Assembly: GCA_026162565.1 (NCBI GenBank)
Contig: JAOEIQ010000012.1
Coordinates: 1-64,000, forward strand
Reading direction: 5' to 3'
From: Flavobacteriaceae bacterium NBU2973
GTDB lineage: Bacteria > Bacteroidota > Bacteroidia > Flavobacteriales > Flavobacteriaceae
Length of the DNA: 64,000 bases
Both the position numbers and the translations under genes were made by a program. Below the pieces are notes generated by a model, which saw only the letters and a program-made list of their open reading frames with translations, was not told where the DNA came from and searched no databases. Each line of letters starts with the position of its first letter. Position 1 is the first letter of the stretch. Positions 20,001 through 27,421 of the stretch are shown piece by piece.

Positions 20001-20121
20001 AAATAAAAACTAGAGAGAGTAGCTGATTTATCTGGTAATATTTATTTTTTTTAATATGGACAGATAGAATATCCAAGTAATGTTTTTTTTTGATAAATAA
20101 ATTGTAGGATGGATATTTCAT
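17092..20121 (-). CDS. GH92 alpha-mannosidase lipoprotein
   Basis: 1009 aa by the first ATG. GH92 signatures are clear: VNPFIGTGGHGHTYPGAT, PFGMMQLSPDT, GFSHTHLSGTG, SLWDTYRATHPLYT, GNEPSHHMAYLY and GNEDCGQMSAWYIFSSLGFYPV. GH92 enzymes are calcium-dependent exo-alpha-mannosidases acting on N-glycan mannose. After the catalytic module come a small beta domain (about 760-850) and an F5/8-type carbohydrate-binding domain (about 865-1009) ending FVDEIVIK. A lipobox (LLLTSC, C48) indicates a surface or periplasmic lipoprotein. The 34 residues before the hydrophobic core are unusually long for a signal peptide; initiation at TTG (residue 16, position 20076) would give a more normal one. It is the first gene of the operon with the permease and glycosylasparaginase, divergent from the GH20 gene. 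Confidence 0.9.
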   Translation of the reverse strand: MKYPSYNLFIKKKHYLDILSVHIKKNKYYQINQLLSLVFIFSLLLTSCKNKTAHQPAEKNKPLISFVNPFIGTGGHGHTYPGATMPFGMMQLSPDTRLDGWDGCSGYHYSDNYIYGFSHTHLSGTGVSDYGDILLMPTNKQVFNNGADGKEGYKSAFSHGKEIAEPGYYKVHLDDTNIDVELTVSKRSGIHKYLFPSSENQIVVLDLEHRDELLDYNFDIVNDTTVIGFRHSKAWADDQRLFFYMVFSEPINTNNLISMSRPPDPRYRKAAFVINNPQNNPVYIKIGISAVDVEGAKKNLEQEIGDKSFDEIKKEAQQAWEKQLEKIVIEDSNHDNKVNFYTSMYHTMIAPNLYQDVDGRYRGMDLNIHQTNDFDYYTVFSLWDTYRATHPLYTIIEQERTNDFINTFLAKYDEGGIMPIWDLSGCYTGCMIGYHAVPVIADAYLKGIKNYDVEKAFTAMNHSATRDKLGLESYKKFGFIPVEKESESVSKTLEYAYDDWTIAQMAKSLGKEDDYKTYSERAQYYKNVFDPESQFMRGRFRNSWFAPFDPYEVNFNYTEANSWQYSFYVPQDISGFIKLLGGKDKLENQLDKLFTAEDKTSGRHQVDITGLIGQYAHGNEPSHHMAYLYNFVNKPYKTQEKVRQILTELYTNTPDGISGNEDCGQMSAWYIFSSLGFYPVTPASNQYIIGSPLFEKATINLENGKTFTVQANTISEENKYIKSVQLNGENYEYSFINHQDIVNGGHLVFEMTNTPTDWGTKDKCIPSTSIDEHLIVTAPFIAKGDIAFKGSTEVTLRNADVEAEIFYSLDDDFKKYTTPFTVSEKATLKVYAEKNNVKSTVINTDFYKIDPNLKIDLKTEYANQYNAGGNNALIDGIFGTEDFRTGTWQGYFDTDLVAVVDLGSEKEISEISVAFLQDQRSWIFYPTEVNFLGSIDGTKFFPIEKQSRKIDASIQSEDVTIKKVHFKQVSKKYRYIKIIAKKLGKLPEWHLGYKHDGRSWLFVDEIVIK

Positions 20122-20162
20122 TAAAAATAGATTGCTAAATTTAAAGCATCTAATATACTAAA

Positions 20163-22451
20163 ATGCCAATCAAGAATATAGTTGTAAGTTTTCTTTTCGT
20201 ATTTACAATTTTCGGATGTTCTGAAAACCCTTCAAAAGTAGTTCAACCTCAAATCATCCCAGAACCTTTGAGTCAAACTACAAAAGAGAATAATTTTGTA
20301 TTAGACAGTTCAATAGGAATAAATTTTCCGGAGGAATTAAAAGTATCAGCTAGTTTTTTAAAATCTTTTATTGAAGAAGGAAGCTCAATAAAATTGCAAA
20401 ACTCTAATGAAATTGAATTCGTTTTAGATTCAGAAATTAAAAACAAAGAAGGTTATGTATTGGATGTTCTACCAAAAAAGATTGAAATTAGAGCGTCTTC
20501 AGATAAAGGTGCTTTTTATGCTGTTCAAAGTATAAGACAATTGCTTCCTGCTGAATTTGAAAACGGAAATTATGTAAATAAGGAAGTAGCTATTCAATGT
20601 GTTACGATTAAAGATGAACCACAATTTAAATATCGAGGCATGCATCTCGATGTTGGTCGCCACATGTTTTCTGTAGATTTTATAAAAAAGTATATAGATG
20701 CTTTAGCCATGTTGAAGATGAATACGTTTCATTGGCATTTAACAGAAGATCAAGGTTGGCGCATAGAAATAAAAAAGTATCCTAAATTACAAGAGATAGC
20801 AGCTTTTAGAGATGAAACGCTAGTCGGTCATTATAGTGATCAACCACATCAATTTGATGGTGAAAAATATGGAGGCTATTATACACAAGAAGACATAAAA
20901 GATATAGTTGCTTACGCTGAAAAAAGATATGTAACTGTGATTCCAGAAATAGAATTACCAGGTCATTCGAAAGCAGCAATTGCTGCATATCCTAATTTAG
21001 GTTGTACTTCGACAGGCTCAGCAACCAGAGAACAAGTTGAGGTTGCAAAAAAATGGGGAGTTTTTGAAGAGATTTACTGTACTAAAGATGACACATTCGA
21101 ATTTTTAGAAGATGTGTTAGATGAAGTTATTGCGTTATTTCCAAGTGAATATATTCATATTGGAGGCGATGAAGCACCAAAAACACGATGGAAATCTTGT
21201 GATGACTGTCAACATAGAATCAAACAAGAAGGGTTAAAAAATGAGCACGAACTACAGAATTATTTTATAACTCGAATTGAATCATATTTAAATTCTAAAG
21301 GGCGACAAATAATTGGTTGGGATGAAATTCTTGAAGGAGGTTTAGCACCAAATGCAACCGTTATGAGTTGGCGAGGTATTAAAGGTGCCGTTGAAGCAGC
21401 AAAGCAACATCATAATGTAGTGATGACACCAACATCACATTGTTATTTTGATTATTACCAATCTGAAAACGATAATGAACCTTTAGCAATAGGTGGATAT
21501 CTTCCTTTAAAAAAGGTTTACAGTTTTAATCCTATTCCTGATGAGTTAACTAAAAACCAATCAAAATATGTGCTAGGAGCGCAAGGCAATATTTGGACAG
21601 AGTATATGAAAACCGAAGATCAAGTTGAGTATATGGCTTTCCCACGAATGTTAGCCATGAGTGAAGTAGTTTGGACAAATCCTGAAAATAAGAATTACGA
21701 TAATTTTGTAAACAAAGTAGAGCATTTTAATAAACGATTAGAAGTATTAGATATTAATTATGCAAATCATTTATACGAAGTTAATGGACAATTGAAAAAT
21801 GATGATGAACAATTGACCTACGAATTAAAAACACTAACACAAGGAAAAACAATTAGATTTACTTTAGATGGTTCTGAACCAGATGAAAATTCTGAAAAAT
21901 ATGTAGCTCCAATTCGTATTTCTAAATCAAATACTATCAAAGGAGCAGTATTTAATGAAGATAAAAAGCTAGGAAGTACTTTTTCTGAAACGATTAATTT
22001 ACATAAAGCAGTTGGTAAAAAAATCACTATCAATAAACAGCCTCATAAAGCGTATTCAGGAAGTGGAGAGCAAGGTTTAATTAACGGAGTTTCTGGGAGT
22101 GATTCACGATATGGAGATAAAGAATGGCTTGGGTTTTGGGGAGAGGACATAGAAATCACGATTGATTTAGTAGAAGAAACAGAGATCAATTTCATTAAAA
22201 CCAGATTTCACAATGGACAAGGTCAATGGATTTACGCACCTAAAAAGATATTTATTGCTTCAGATTTTGAGCCTTATAAAGAATATTTAATTGAGGTTTC
22301 AAAAGAAGTGCTTATAGATTTAAAATTAAATTTTGATAAAAAAGCTACAAAGCTCATTCTAAAGATTCCAAATTACGGAATAATTCCAGAGGGCAAACAA
22401 GGAGCAGGTAATAAGGCTTGGACGTTTATCGATGAAATAATTGTGAATTAA
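20163..22451 (+). CDS. GH20 beta-N-acetylhexosaminidase lipoprotein
   Basis: 762 aa. A lipoprotein signal peptide ends at C19 (FTIFGC). The GH20 N-terminal domain is about 25-150 and the catalytic barrel about 155-510. Diagnostic motifs are YRGMHLDVGRHMF, FHWHLTEDQGWRIEI, PEIELPGHS and HIGGDE with the catalytic pair D336-E337; a conserved Trp lies in GNIWTEY. The C-terminal region has a chitobiase-like beta domain (about 545-620) and an F5/8-type domain (about 625-762) ending FIDEIIVN, matching the appendix of the neighbouring GH92 enzyme. It releases terminal beta-linked GlcNAc/GalNAc; here the likely target is GlcNAc from N-glycans or chitobiose. It is the first gene of an operon with cutC (1 nt gap) and the GH2 enzyme. 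Confidence 0.92.
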   Translation: MPIKNIVVSFLFVFTIFGCSENPSKVVQPQIIPEPLSQTTKENNFVLDSSIGINFPEELKVSASFLKSFIEEGSSIKLQNSNEIEFVLDSEIKNKEGYVLDVLPKKIEIRASSDKGAFYAVQSIRQLLPAEFENGNYVNKEVAIQCVTIKDEPQFKYRGMHLDVGRHMFSVDFIKKYIDALAMLKMNTFHWHLTEDQGWRIEIKKYPKLQEIAAFRDETLVGHYSDQPHQFDGEKYGGYYTQEDIKDIVAYAEKRYVTVIPEIELPGHSKAAIAAYPNLGCTSTGSATREQVEVAKKWGVFEEIYCTKDDTFEFLEDVLDEVIALFPSEYIHIGGDEAPKTRWKSCDDCQHRIKQEGLKNEHELQNYFITRIESYLNSKGRQIIGWDEILEGGLAPNATVMSWRGIKGAVEAAKQHHNVVMTPTSHCYFDYYQSENDNEPLAIGGYLPLKKVYSFNPIPDELTKNQSKYVLGAQGNIWTEYMKTEDQVEYMAFPRMLAMSEVVWTNPENKNYDNFVNKVEHFNKRLEVLDINYANHLYEVNGQLKNDDEQLTYELKTLTQGKTIRFTLDGSEPDENSEKYVAPIRISKSNTIKGAVFNEDKKLGSTFSETINLHKAVGKKITINKQPHKAYSGSGEQGLINGVSGSDSRYGDKEWLGFWGEDIEITIDLVEETEINFIKTRFHNGQGQWIYAPKKIFIASDFEPYKEYLIEVSKEVLIDLKLNFDKKATKLILKIPNYGIIPEGKQGAGNKAWTFIDEIIVN

Positions 22452-22452
22452 G

Positions 22453-23148
22453 ATGCTTTTAGAAATCTGCGCCAACTCATACCAATCAGCTAAAAATGCT
22501 CAAGAGGCTGGAGCTCATCGAATAGAATTATGCCAAGAATTATCAGTTGGAGGCATCACGCCTAGTTATGGATTAATTAAACAAGTTCTAGATGAGCTAT
22601 CAATAGAAACGTTTGTTCTTATTAGACCTCGGTCAGGAAATTTTAACTATTCAGATGATGAGTTTAATATCATGAAGCTAAATATTCAAGTTTGTAAACA
22701 ATTGGGTTGTCATGGTATTGTTTCTGGAGTTTTAAATGCAAATAACACAATTGATATTGATAGAACAAAAGAACTAATTAAGTTATCAAAACCAATGTCG
22801 TTTACTTTTCATCGTGCTTTTGATTGTGTGCCTAATCCAATAGAGGCATTAGAGCAATTAATCGCTTTAGGAGTAGATAAAGTGCTAACTTCTGGACAAG
22901 AATCCATTGCACAAAAAGGTTTAGAATTACTCAAAGAACTAAATGAAAAAACTAATGGGCAAATTACCATTCTAGCTGGAAGCGGTATTAACCCGAATAA
23001 TGCAAGATTATTTAAAGATGCTGGGTTAAATGAAATTCATGCATCAGCTTCAAAAGAGTTGCAATCAAATTCAAAAACTACAATGTTTGATGTCGTTCAA
23101 AAAGAATCAGATTTAGAAACAATTAAAGCAATTTTAGATGCAATTTAG
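22453..23148 (+). CDS. cutC: CutC family protein
   Basis: 231 aa, full length, a TIM-barrel protein. The family start is plain: LLEICANSYQSAKNAQEAGAHRIELC, then LSVGGITPSYGLI, VLIRPRSGNFNYSDDE, FHRAFDC and LTSGQE. No signal peptide, so cytoplasmic. CutC was first linked to copper tolerance, but its biochemical role is not settled. Here it is squeezed between a GH20 hexosaminidase (1 nt gap) and a GH2 beta-mannosidase (11-nt overlap if that gene starts at its first ATG). This context suggests a role tied to sugar catabolism rather than copper; that is inference. Confidence 0.9.
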   Translation: MLLEICANSYQSAKNAQEAGAHRIELCQELSVGGITPSYGLIKQVLDELSIETFVLIRPRSGNFNYSDDEFNIMKLNIQVCKQLGCHGIVSGVLNANNTIDIDRTKELIKLSKPMSFTFHRAFDCVPNPIEALEQLIALGVDKVLTSGQESIAQKGLELLKELNEKTNGQITILAGSGINPNNARLFKDAGLNEIHASASKELQSNSKTTMFDVVQKESDLETIKAILDAI

Positions 23149-25699
23149 TTTAATCTCTTTTGTCACCTCGAGCGGAGTCGAGAGGTCTTCCCTAAATCAA
23201 ATATTTTTTGGACTGTTAATTGAAAATAAACAGTTTTTGCTTATAGTATTAGGTGCTTTATTATGTTTCAGTTGCCAAACAAAACATGATGTACCAATCA
23301 CTCTAGAACTTCATGATGATTGGCAATTCAAAAAAACAAGCGATACTATCTGGTATTCTGCTACTGTTCCTGGAAATGTATATTCAGATTTATTAGATCA
23401 TGAATTAATAGAACACCCTTTTATTGGAAATAACGAAGAAAAAGTACAATGGGTTTCTGAAACCAATTGGGAATATTATACCAATTTTAAAGTTGATAAG
23501 CAAACCCTCAAAAAGAAGCATTTAGAATTAAATTTTGAAGGTCTAGACACCTATGCTTCAATATTTTTAAATGATAGTTTAATACTAGAAACGAACAATT
23601 CCTTTAGAGCTTTTAAAATGGATGTGAAACCATTATTGAAGTCGGAAAATAATTTGCGAATAGTATTTGAAAAAACAGCAACTCAAGAAGAAAAAGAAAA
23701 GGCAAAACTCAATTATAACTTGCCAGAAGGCAATCGAATTTTTACTAGAAAAGCACAATTTCAGTATGGTTGGGATTGGGGACCAAAACTAAACTCTTCT
23801 GGAATTTGGAGACCAATAAAGTTGAAAGCTTGGAATGATTTCAGAATAGAAAATACATTTATAAAACAAATAAAACTTAACGACTCCATCTCGAATTTAA
23901 TTGCTGAATTCGAAATTAATTCAATCTTAAAAAAAGATTTGTTTTACGATGTTTATGTAAATGATAGCCTAATAAGAGGAAGTCAATTTAATCCATCAAA
24001 TTATAACACTGGAGTTGCTTTTTCAATCAAAAACCCAAAACGTTGGTGGCCACATAATTTAGGAGAGCCTTATCTATACGATATAAAAGTTGTAGTTAAA
24101 GATGGCAAAACAATTCTAGATAGTATTAGTAAAAAAATAGGCTTAAGAACTATCGATTTAGTTACTGAAAAAGATAGTCTTGGTGAGTCGTTTTACTTTA
24201 AAGTAAATAATGTTCCTGTATATGCAAAAGGAGCGAATTATATTCCGCAGAATAGTATGCAGAATAAAGTAACTGATAGGCATTATGAAAAACTATTAGA
24301 TGATGTAGTTGATGCCAACATGAACATGCTCCGCGTTTGGGGAGGTGGCATTTATGAGAATGATATTTTTTACGATCTCTGTGATGAAAAAGGAATTTTG
24401 GTTTGGCAAGATTTTATGTTTGCCTGTGCTATGTATCCTGGAGATAATGATTTTCTAAAAAATGTTCAAGAAGAAGCATTTCAAAACATAATACGTTTAC
24501 GTAATCATGCTAGCTTGGCATTGTGGTGTGGTAATAATGAAAACAGCGAAGGCTGGCATCGTTGGGGATGGCAAGCAGGTCGTGGAAAGGAAGAAAAAGA
24601 AGAAATTTGGAATAATTATTTAAAGGTTTTTGATTCTATTTTACCTAGAACTGTAAAGCAATATTCAAATACAGATTATTGGGAGTCATCACCAAAGTAT
24701 GGTCGTGGCAATCCTAAATACAAATTTGAAGGTGATGCACACGATTGGTGGATTTGGCACGATGCATATCCTTTTGAGCATCTAGAAGAAAACGTTCCAC
24801 GATTTATGAGTGAGTTTGGTTTTCAATCGTTCCCAAGTTTTGAAGCTATCAACTATATCAACCAAAAAGATTCTGTAGATATTTCTGCCAATAGTTTCCA
24901 GTCGCATCAAAAGCACAGTAGAGGTTATGAGTTAATTCGCGAGTATATGGAGCGTGATTTTCCTGTGCCAGAAAAAGCTGAAGATTATGTGTATATGAGT
25001 CAGTTATTACAAGCTTATGGTATTACTAAAGGTATAGAAGCGCAGCGTCGAGCAAAACCCTATAATATGGGGACGTTGTATTGGCAACTTAATGATTGTT
25101 GGCCTGTGGTTTCCTGGTCGAGTATCGATTTTTTTGGTAATTGGAAAGCCCTGCATTGTAAAGCAAAACGCAGTTTTGAAGATATTTTGATATCTAATAC
25201 TATTGATGGAGATATCATTGAAAACTTTATAATAAATGATGGTTTAGATAGTGTTGAAGGTAACCTTGAATTAGAAATCAGAACTTTTGATGATGATTCT
25301 ATTTGGAGTATAAATAAGAATATTGTAGTTGAACCTTTGTCAAGCGACAGAAAATACAGAATTGATTTCAGCGGATTAGATTTTAATAAAAAAGAAGCTG
25401 TTTTAATTACACGATTTAACGGTCAAACCAAGTTGAATTACTTTGTAAACCCTAAAAGCTTAAAGCTAAAACAAGAAGGTATTCAAAAGAAAATCACTAA
25501 AACATCTGATGGTTTTCAAATAGAATTATCGTCTAAAACTCTTCAAAAAGATGTGTTTTTGTATTGTAATATAAAAGGACATTTCTCCGACAATTATTTT
25601 GATTTATTACCAAATAAAACAAAAACGATTGAGTTTAGTACTAGATCAAAATCATTAGATAGCTTATCTGTAAAAACCTTTAACAATTTCATAAGATAA
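23138..25699 (+). CDS. GH2 beta-mannosidase lipoprotein
   Basis: 853 aa by the first ATG. GH2 sugar-binding domain about 55-235, immunoglobulin-like domain about 236-340, and catalytic barrel from about 345. The acid/base is E468 in WCGNNENSEG and the nucleophile E559 in FMSEFGFQSFP. RKAQFQYGWDWGPKL is the signature of the beta-mannosidase branch. Known activity is release of beta-linked mannose, here probably from Man-GlcNAc2 of the N-glycan core. A lipobox ends at C46 (LLCFSC). The start is doubtful: the ATG at 23138 overlaps cutC, and codons 9-19 are encoded by an interspersed palindromic repeat. A non-ATG start between 23201 and 23237 would give a normal lipoprotein signal. Last gene of the GH20-cutC-GH2 operon. 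Confidence 0.88.
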   Translation: MQFSLISFVTSSGVERSSLNQIFFGLLIENKQFLLIVLGALLCFSCQTKHDVPITLELHDDWQFKKTSDTIWYSATVPGNVYSDLLDHELIEHPFIGNNEEKVQWVSETNWEYYTNFKVDKQTLKKKHLELNFEGLDTYASIFLNDSLILETNNSFRAFKMDVKPLLKSENNLRIVFEKTATQEEKEKAKLNYNLPEGNRIFTRKAQFQYGWDWGPKLNSSGIWRPIKLKAWNDFRIENTFIKQIKLNDSISNLIAEFEINSILKKDLFYDVYVNDSLIRGSQFNPSNYNTGVAFSIKNPKRWWPHNLGEPYLYDIKVVVKDGKTILDSISKKIGLRTIDLVTEKDSLGESFYFKVNNVPVYAKGANYIPQNSMQNKVTDRHYEKLLDDVVDANMNMLRVWGGGIYENDIFYDLCDEKGILVWQDFMFACAMYPGDNDFLKNVQEEAFQNIIRLRNHASLALWCGNNENSEGWHRWGWQAGRGKEEKEEIWNNYLKVFDSILPRTVKQYSNTDYWESSPKYGRGNPKYKFEGDAHDWWIWHDAYPFEHLEENVPRFMSEFGFQSFPSFEAINYINQKDSVDISANSFQSHQKHSRGYELIREYMERDFPVPEKAEDYVYMSQLLQAYGITKGIEAQRRAKPYNMGTLYWQLNDCWPVVSWSSIDFFGNWKALHCKAKRSFEDILISNTIDGDIIENFIINDGLDSVEGNLELEIRTFDDDSIWSINKNIVVEPLSSDRKYRIDFSGLDFNKKEAVLITRFNGQTKLNYFVNPKSLKLKQEGIQKKITKTSDGFQIELSSKTLQKDVFLYCNIKGHFSDNYFDLLPNKTKTIEFSTRSKSLDSLSVKTFNNFIR
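23161..23190. repeat. Interspersed palindromic repeat relic
   Basis: The core CTCGA-GCGGAG-TCGAG, framed by ACC and AGGT, is an imperfect inverted repeat of a type I recognise as a common intergenic element in flavobacterial genomes. It differs in base use from the surrounding AT-rich DNA and lies at the 5' end of the GH2 frame, which reads through it. Confidence 0.6.
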
Positions 25700-25716
25700 G
25701 TCGCTTTTGTAATTAA

Positions 25717-25724
25717 TAACTTTG
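25717..25724 (+). promoter_or_regulatory. -7 promoter element of the metallophosphoesterase gene
   Basis: TAACTTTG matches TAnnTTTG exactly, 20 nt before the start codon. No convincing -33 element was found. Confidence 0.4.
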
Positions 25725-25744
25725 TTAAAATTTAAAGTTACTTT

Positions 25745-26980
25745 ATGATTCGCTGGATTATATTTCTTGCCATTTTTGGAGTCCTTGATTTATACGCTTT
25801 TCAGGCCTTTAGAACTGTTACAAAAAACAATTGGATATTAGTTGCTTATTGGGTTTTAACACTTTTAGTTATAGGCAATTTTGCAGCTCATTATTACGGA
25901 TTTAATAGAAGGGATGGATTTACGCATTCTCATGGTTATGCCTTTGCATTTTTTATAGCTCTATTAATTCCTAAAATGATATTATTGATAAGTATGTTAG
26001 GAGAAGATATTTTTAGAGTTCCTCTGGCTATTTACCGATATTTTACTGAAGGAGACAGTGCAAAGGGTAACTATTTTCCTTCCCGAAGGGCCTTTATATC
26101 TAAAATTGCAATAGGACTAGCAGCAATTCCTTTTGCCTCTATCTTATATGGTATTTATAAAGGGAAGTACAATTTTAAAGTGCTTAAATACACGTTACAT
26201 TTTGAGGATTTACCTGAAGCTTTTGATGGTTACAAACTAACACAAATTAGCGATGTGCACTCTGGAAGTTTCGACAATAAAGAAAAGGTAGAGTACGCAA
26301 TAGATTTAATTAATGAACAACAAAGTGATGCCATTGTTTTTACAGGTGATATGGTTAACAATAAAGCTGAAGAAATGTTGCCTTACGTTGACATGTTTAG
26401 CAAGCTAAAAGCAAAAGATGGTTTGTTCTCTGTATTAGGAAATCATGATTATGGAGATTATGTTCGATGGGAATCTGAAACTGCTAAACAGAAAAATCTA
26501 GATGATTTAAAAGCCATACAAAAACAAATAGGGTTTGATTTGTTATTAAATGAAAGTCGTTTTGTTGAGAGAGATAATCAACGAATAGCTATTGTTGGAG
26601 TAGAAAATTGGGGAAAAGGAGGCTTTAAAAAAGCAGGAGATTTAAAAAAGGCAGTTGAACTAGTTGATAAGGATGATTTTAAAGTTCTATTAAGTCATGA
26701 TCCATCTCACTGGGAAGCTCAAGTAGTTCCAGATGATTACCATTATCATTTAACATTAAGTGGACACACACATGGTATGCAATTCGGTATTGAAATTCCA
26801 GGATGGTTTAAGTGGAGTCCTGTAAAATGGCGTTATAAACAATGGGCAGGAATTTATGAAGAATTTGGTCAGTTTATAAACGTAAATAGAGGTTTTGGGT
26901 ATTTAGCATTTCCAGGACGCGTTGGTATTTGGCCAGAAATTACAGTGATTGAGCTTAAAAGAGGTGCGAGTAATGCTTAA
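25745..26980 (+). CDS. Membrane-anchored metallophosphoesterase (calcineurin-like)
   Basis: 411 aa. The N-terminal about 140 residues hold four hydrophobic segments (about 1-17, 30-48, 68-88, 117-133). A calcineurin-like phosphoesterase domain (about 160-405) follows with all metal-binding motifs: D-x-H in ISDVHSG, GDMVNN, GNHDYG, LLSHDPSHW and GHTHGMQFG. This arrangement matches the YkuE/YaeI branch, some of which act on UDP-sugar or lipid pyrophosphates; the substrate here is unknown. It follows the GH2 gene by 45 nt but has its own promoter element, so it is probably transcribed separately. Confidence 0.85.
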   Translation: MIRWIIFLAIFGVLDLYAFQAFRTVTKNNWILVAYWVLTLLVIGNFAAHYYGFNRRDGFTHSHGYAFAFFIALLIPKMILLISMLGEDIFRVPLAIYRYFTEGDSAKGNYFPSRRAFISKIAIGLAAIPFASILYGIYKGKYNFKVLKYTLHFEDLPEAFDGYKLTQISDVHSGSFDNKEKVEYAIDLINEQQSDAIVFTGDMVNNKAEEMLPYVDMFSKLKAKDGLFSVLGNHDYGDYVRWESETAKQKNLDDLKAIQKQIGFDLLLNESRFVERDNQRIAIVGVENWGKGGFKKAGDLKKAVELVDKDDFKVLLSHDPSHWEAQVVPDDYHYHLTLSGHTHGMQFGIEIPGWFKWSPVKWRYKQWAGIYEEFGQFINVNRGFGYLAFPGRVGIWPEITVIELKRGASNA

Positions 26981-27001
26981 TCCGCTGAAAACACTATATT
27001 T

Positions 27002-27038
27002 ACTATGAAATTTCTTATTTTTATAAATAAGTCATAGT
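27002..27038 (+). terminator. AT-rich stem-loop after the metallophosphoesterase gene
   Basis: CTTATTT-TTAT-AAATAAG (27014-27031) forms a 7-bp stem. The outer arms ACTATGA (27002-27008) and TCATAGT (27032-27038) extend it with a 5-nt bulge. There is no T-tract, so terminator function is uncertain. Confidence 0.3.
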
Positions 27039-27084
27039 GAACCTACTAGAGAACAATATTTAAACTAAATTCATAAAAAAGTTG

Positions 27085-27092
27085 TAGGTTTG
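27085..27092 (+). promoter_or_regulatory. -7 promoter element of the thioredoxin-like gene
   Basis: TAGGTTTG matches TAnnTTTG exactly, 32 nt before the start codon. No clear -33 element was seen. Confidence 0.45.
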
Positions 27093-27124
27093 TAATAGCA
27101 CATTTGATTTAAAACTTCAATTAT

Positions 27125-27421
27125 ATGTCAAAATTTGGGGAATTAATAGATGTAAGTGTTCCAGTTCTTTTGGATTTCTTTACTGATTGGAGCGAGGAGT
27201 CTAATAATATGCATGCCGTTTTACGTGATGTTGCTGCAGCTTTAGGAGATAAAGCTAAAGTTATTAAAATAGACGTTGATAAAAATAAGGAGCTCGCTGA
27301 AGCTTTAAGAGTTAAAGGATTACCAACTCTAATTATCTACAAAAACGGTGAAATGAAATGGCGCCAAAGCGGCGAGCAAGATGCGAATACGCTTATTGGT
27401 CTTATCCAGGAATACGTTTAA
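27125..27421 (+). CDS. Thioredoxin-like protein lacking both active-site cysteines
   Basis: 98 aa, a single thioredoxin fold. The fold is supported by VPVLLDFFTDW, VIKIDVDKN and the cis-proline motif KGLPT (P67) followed by LIIYKNGE. At the active site the usual W-C-G-P-C reads W22-S23-E24-E25-S26, so both redox cysteines are serine and no disulfide chemistry is possible. The rest of the protein is well conserved and there is no signal peptide. I recall similar cysteine-less versions in other Flavobacteriia, so this is probably a fixed lineage trait, not decay. A binding or chaperone role is inferred. Its last 20 bases overlap the end of the convergent deacetylase gene. Confidence 0.85.
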   Translation: MSKFGELIDVSVPVLLDFFTDWSEESNNMHAVLRDVAAALGDKAKVIKIDVDKNKELAEALRVKGLPTLIIYKNGEMKWRQSGEQDANTLIGLIQEYV

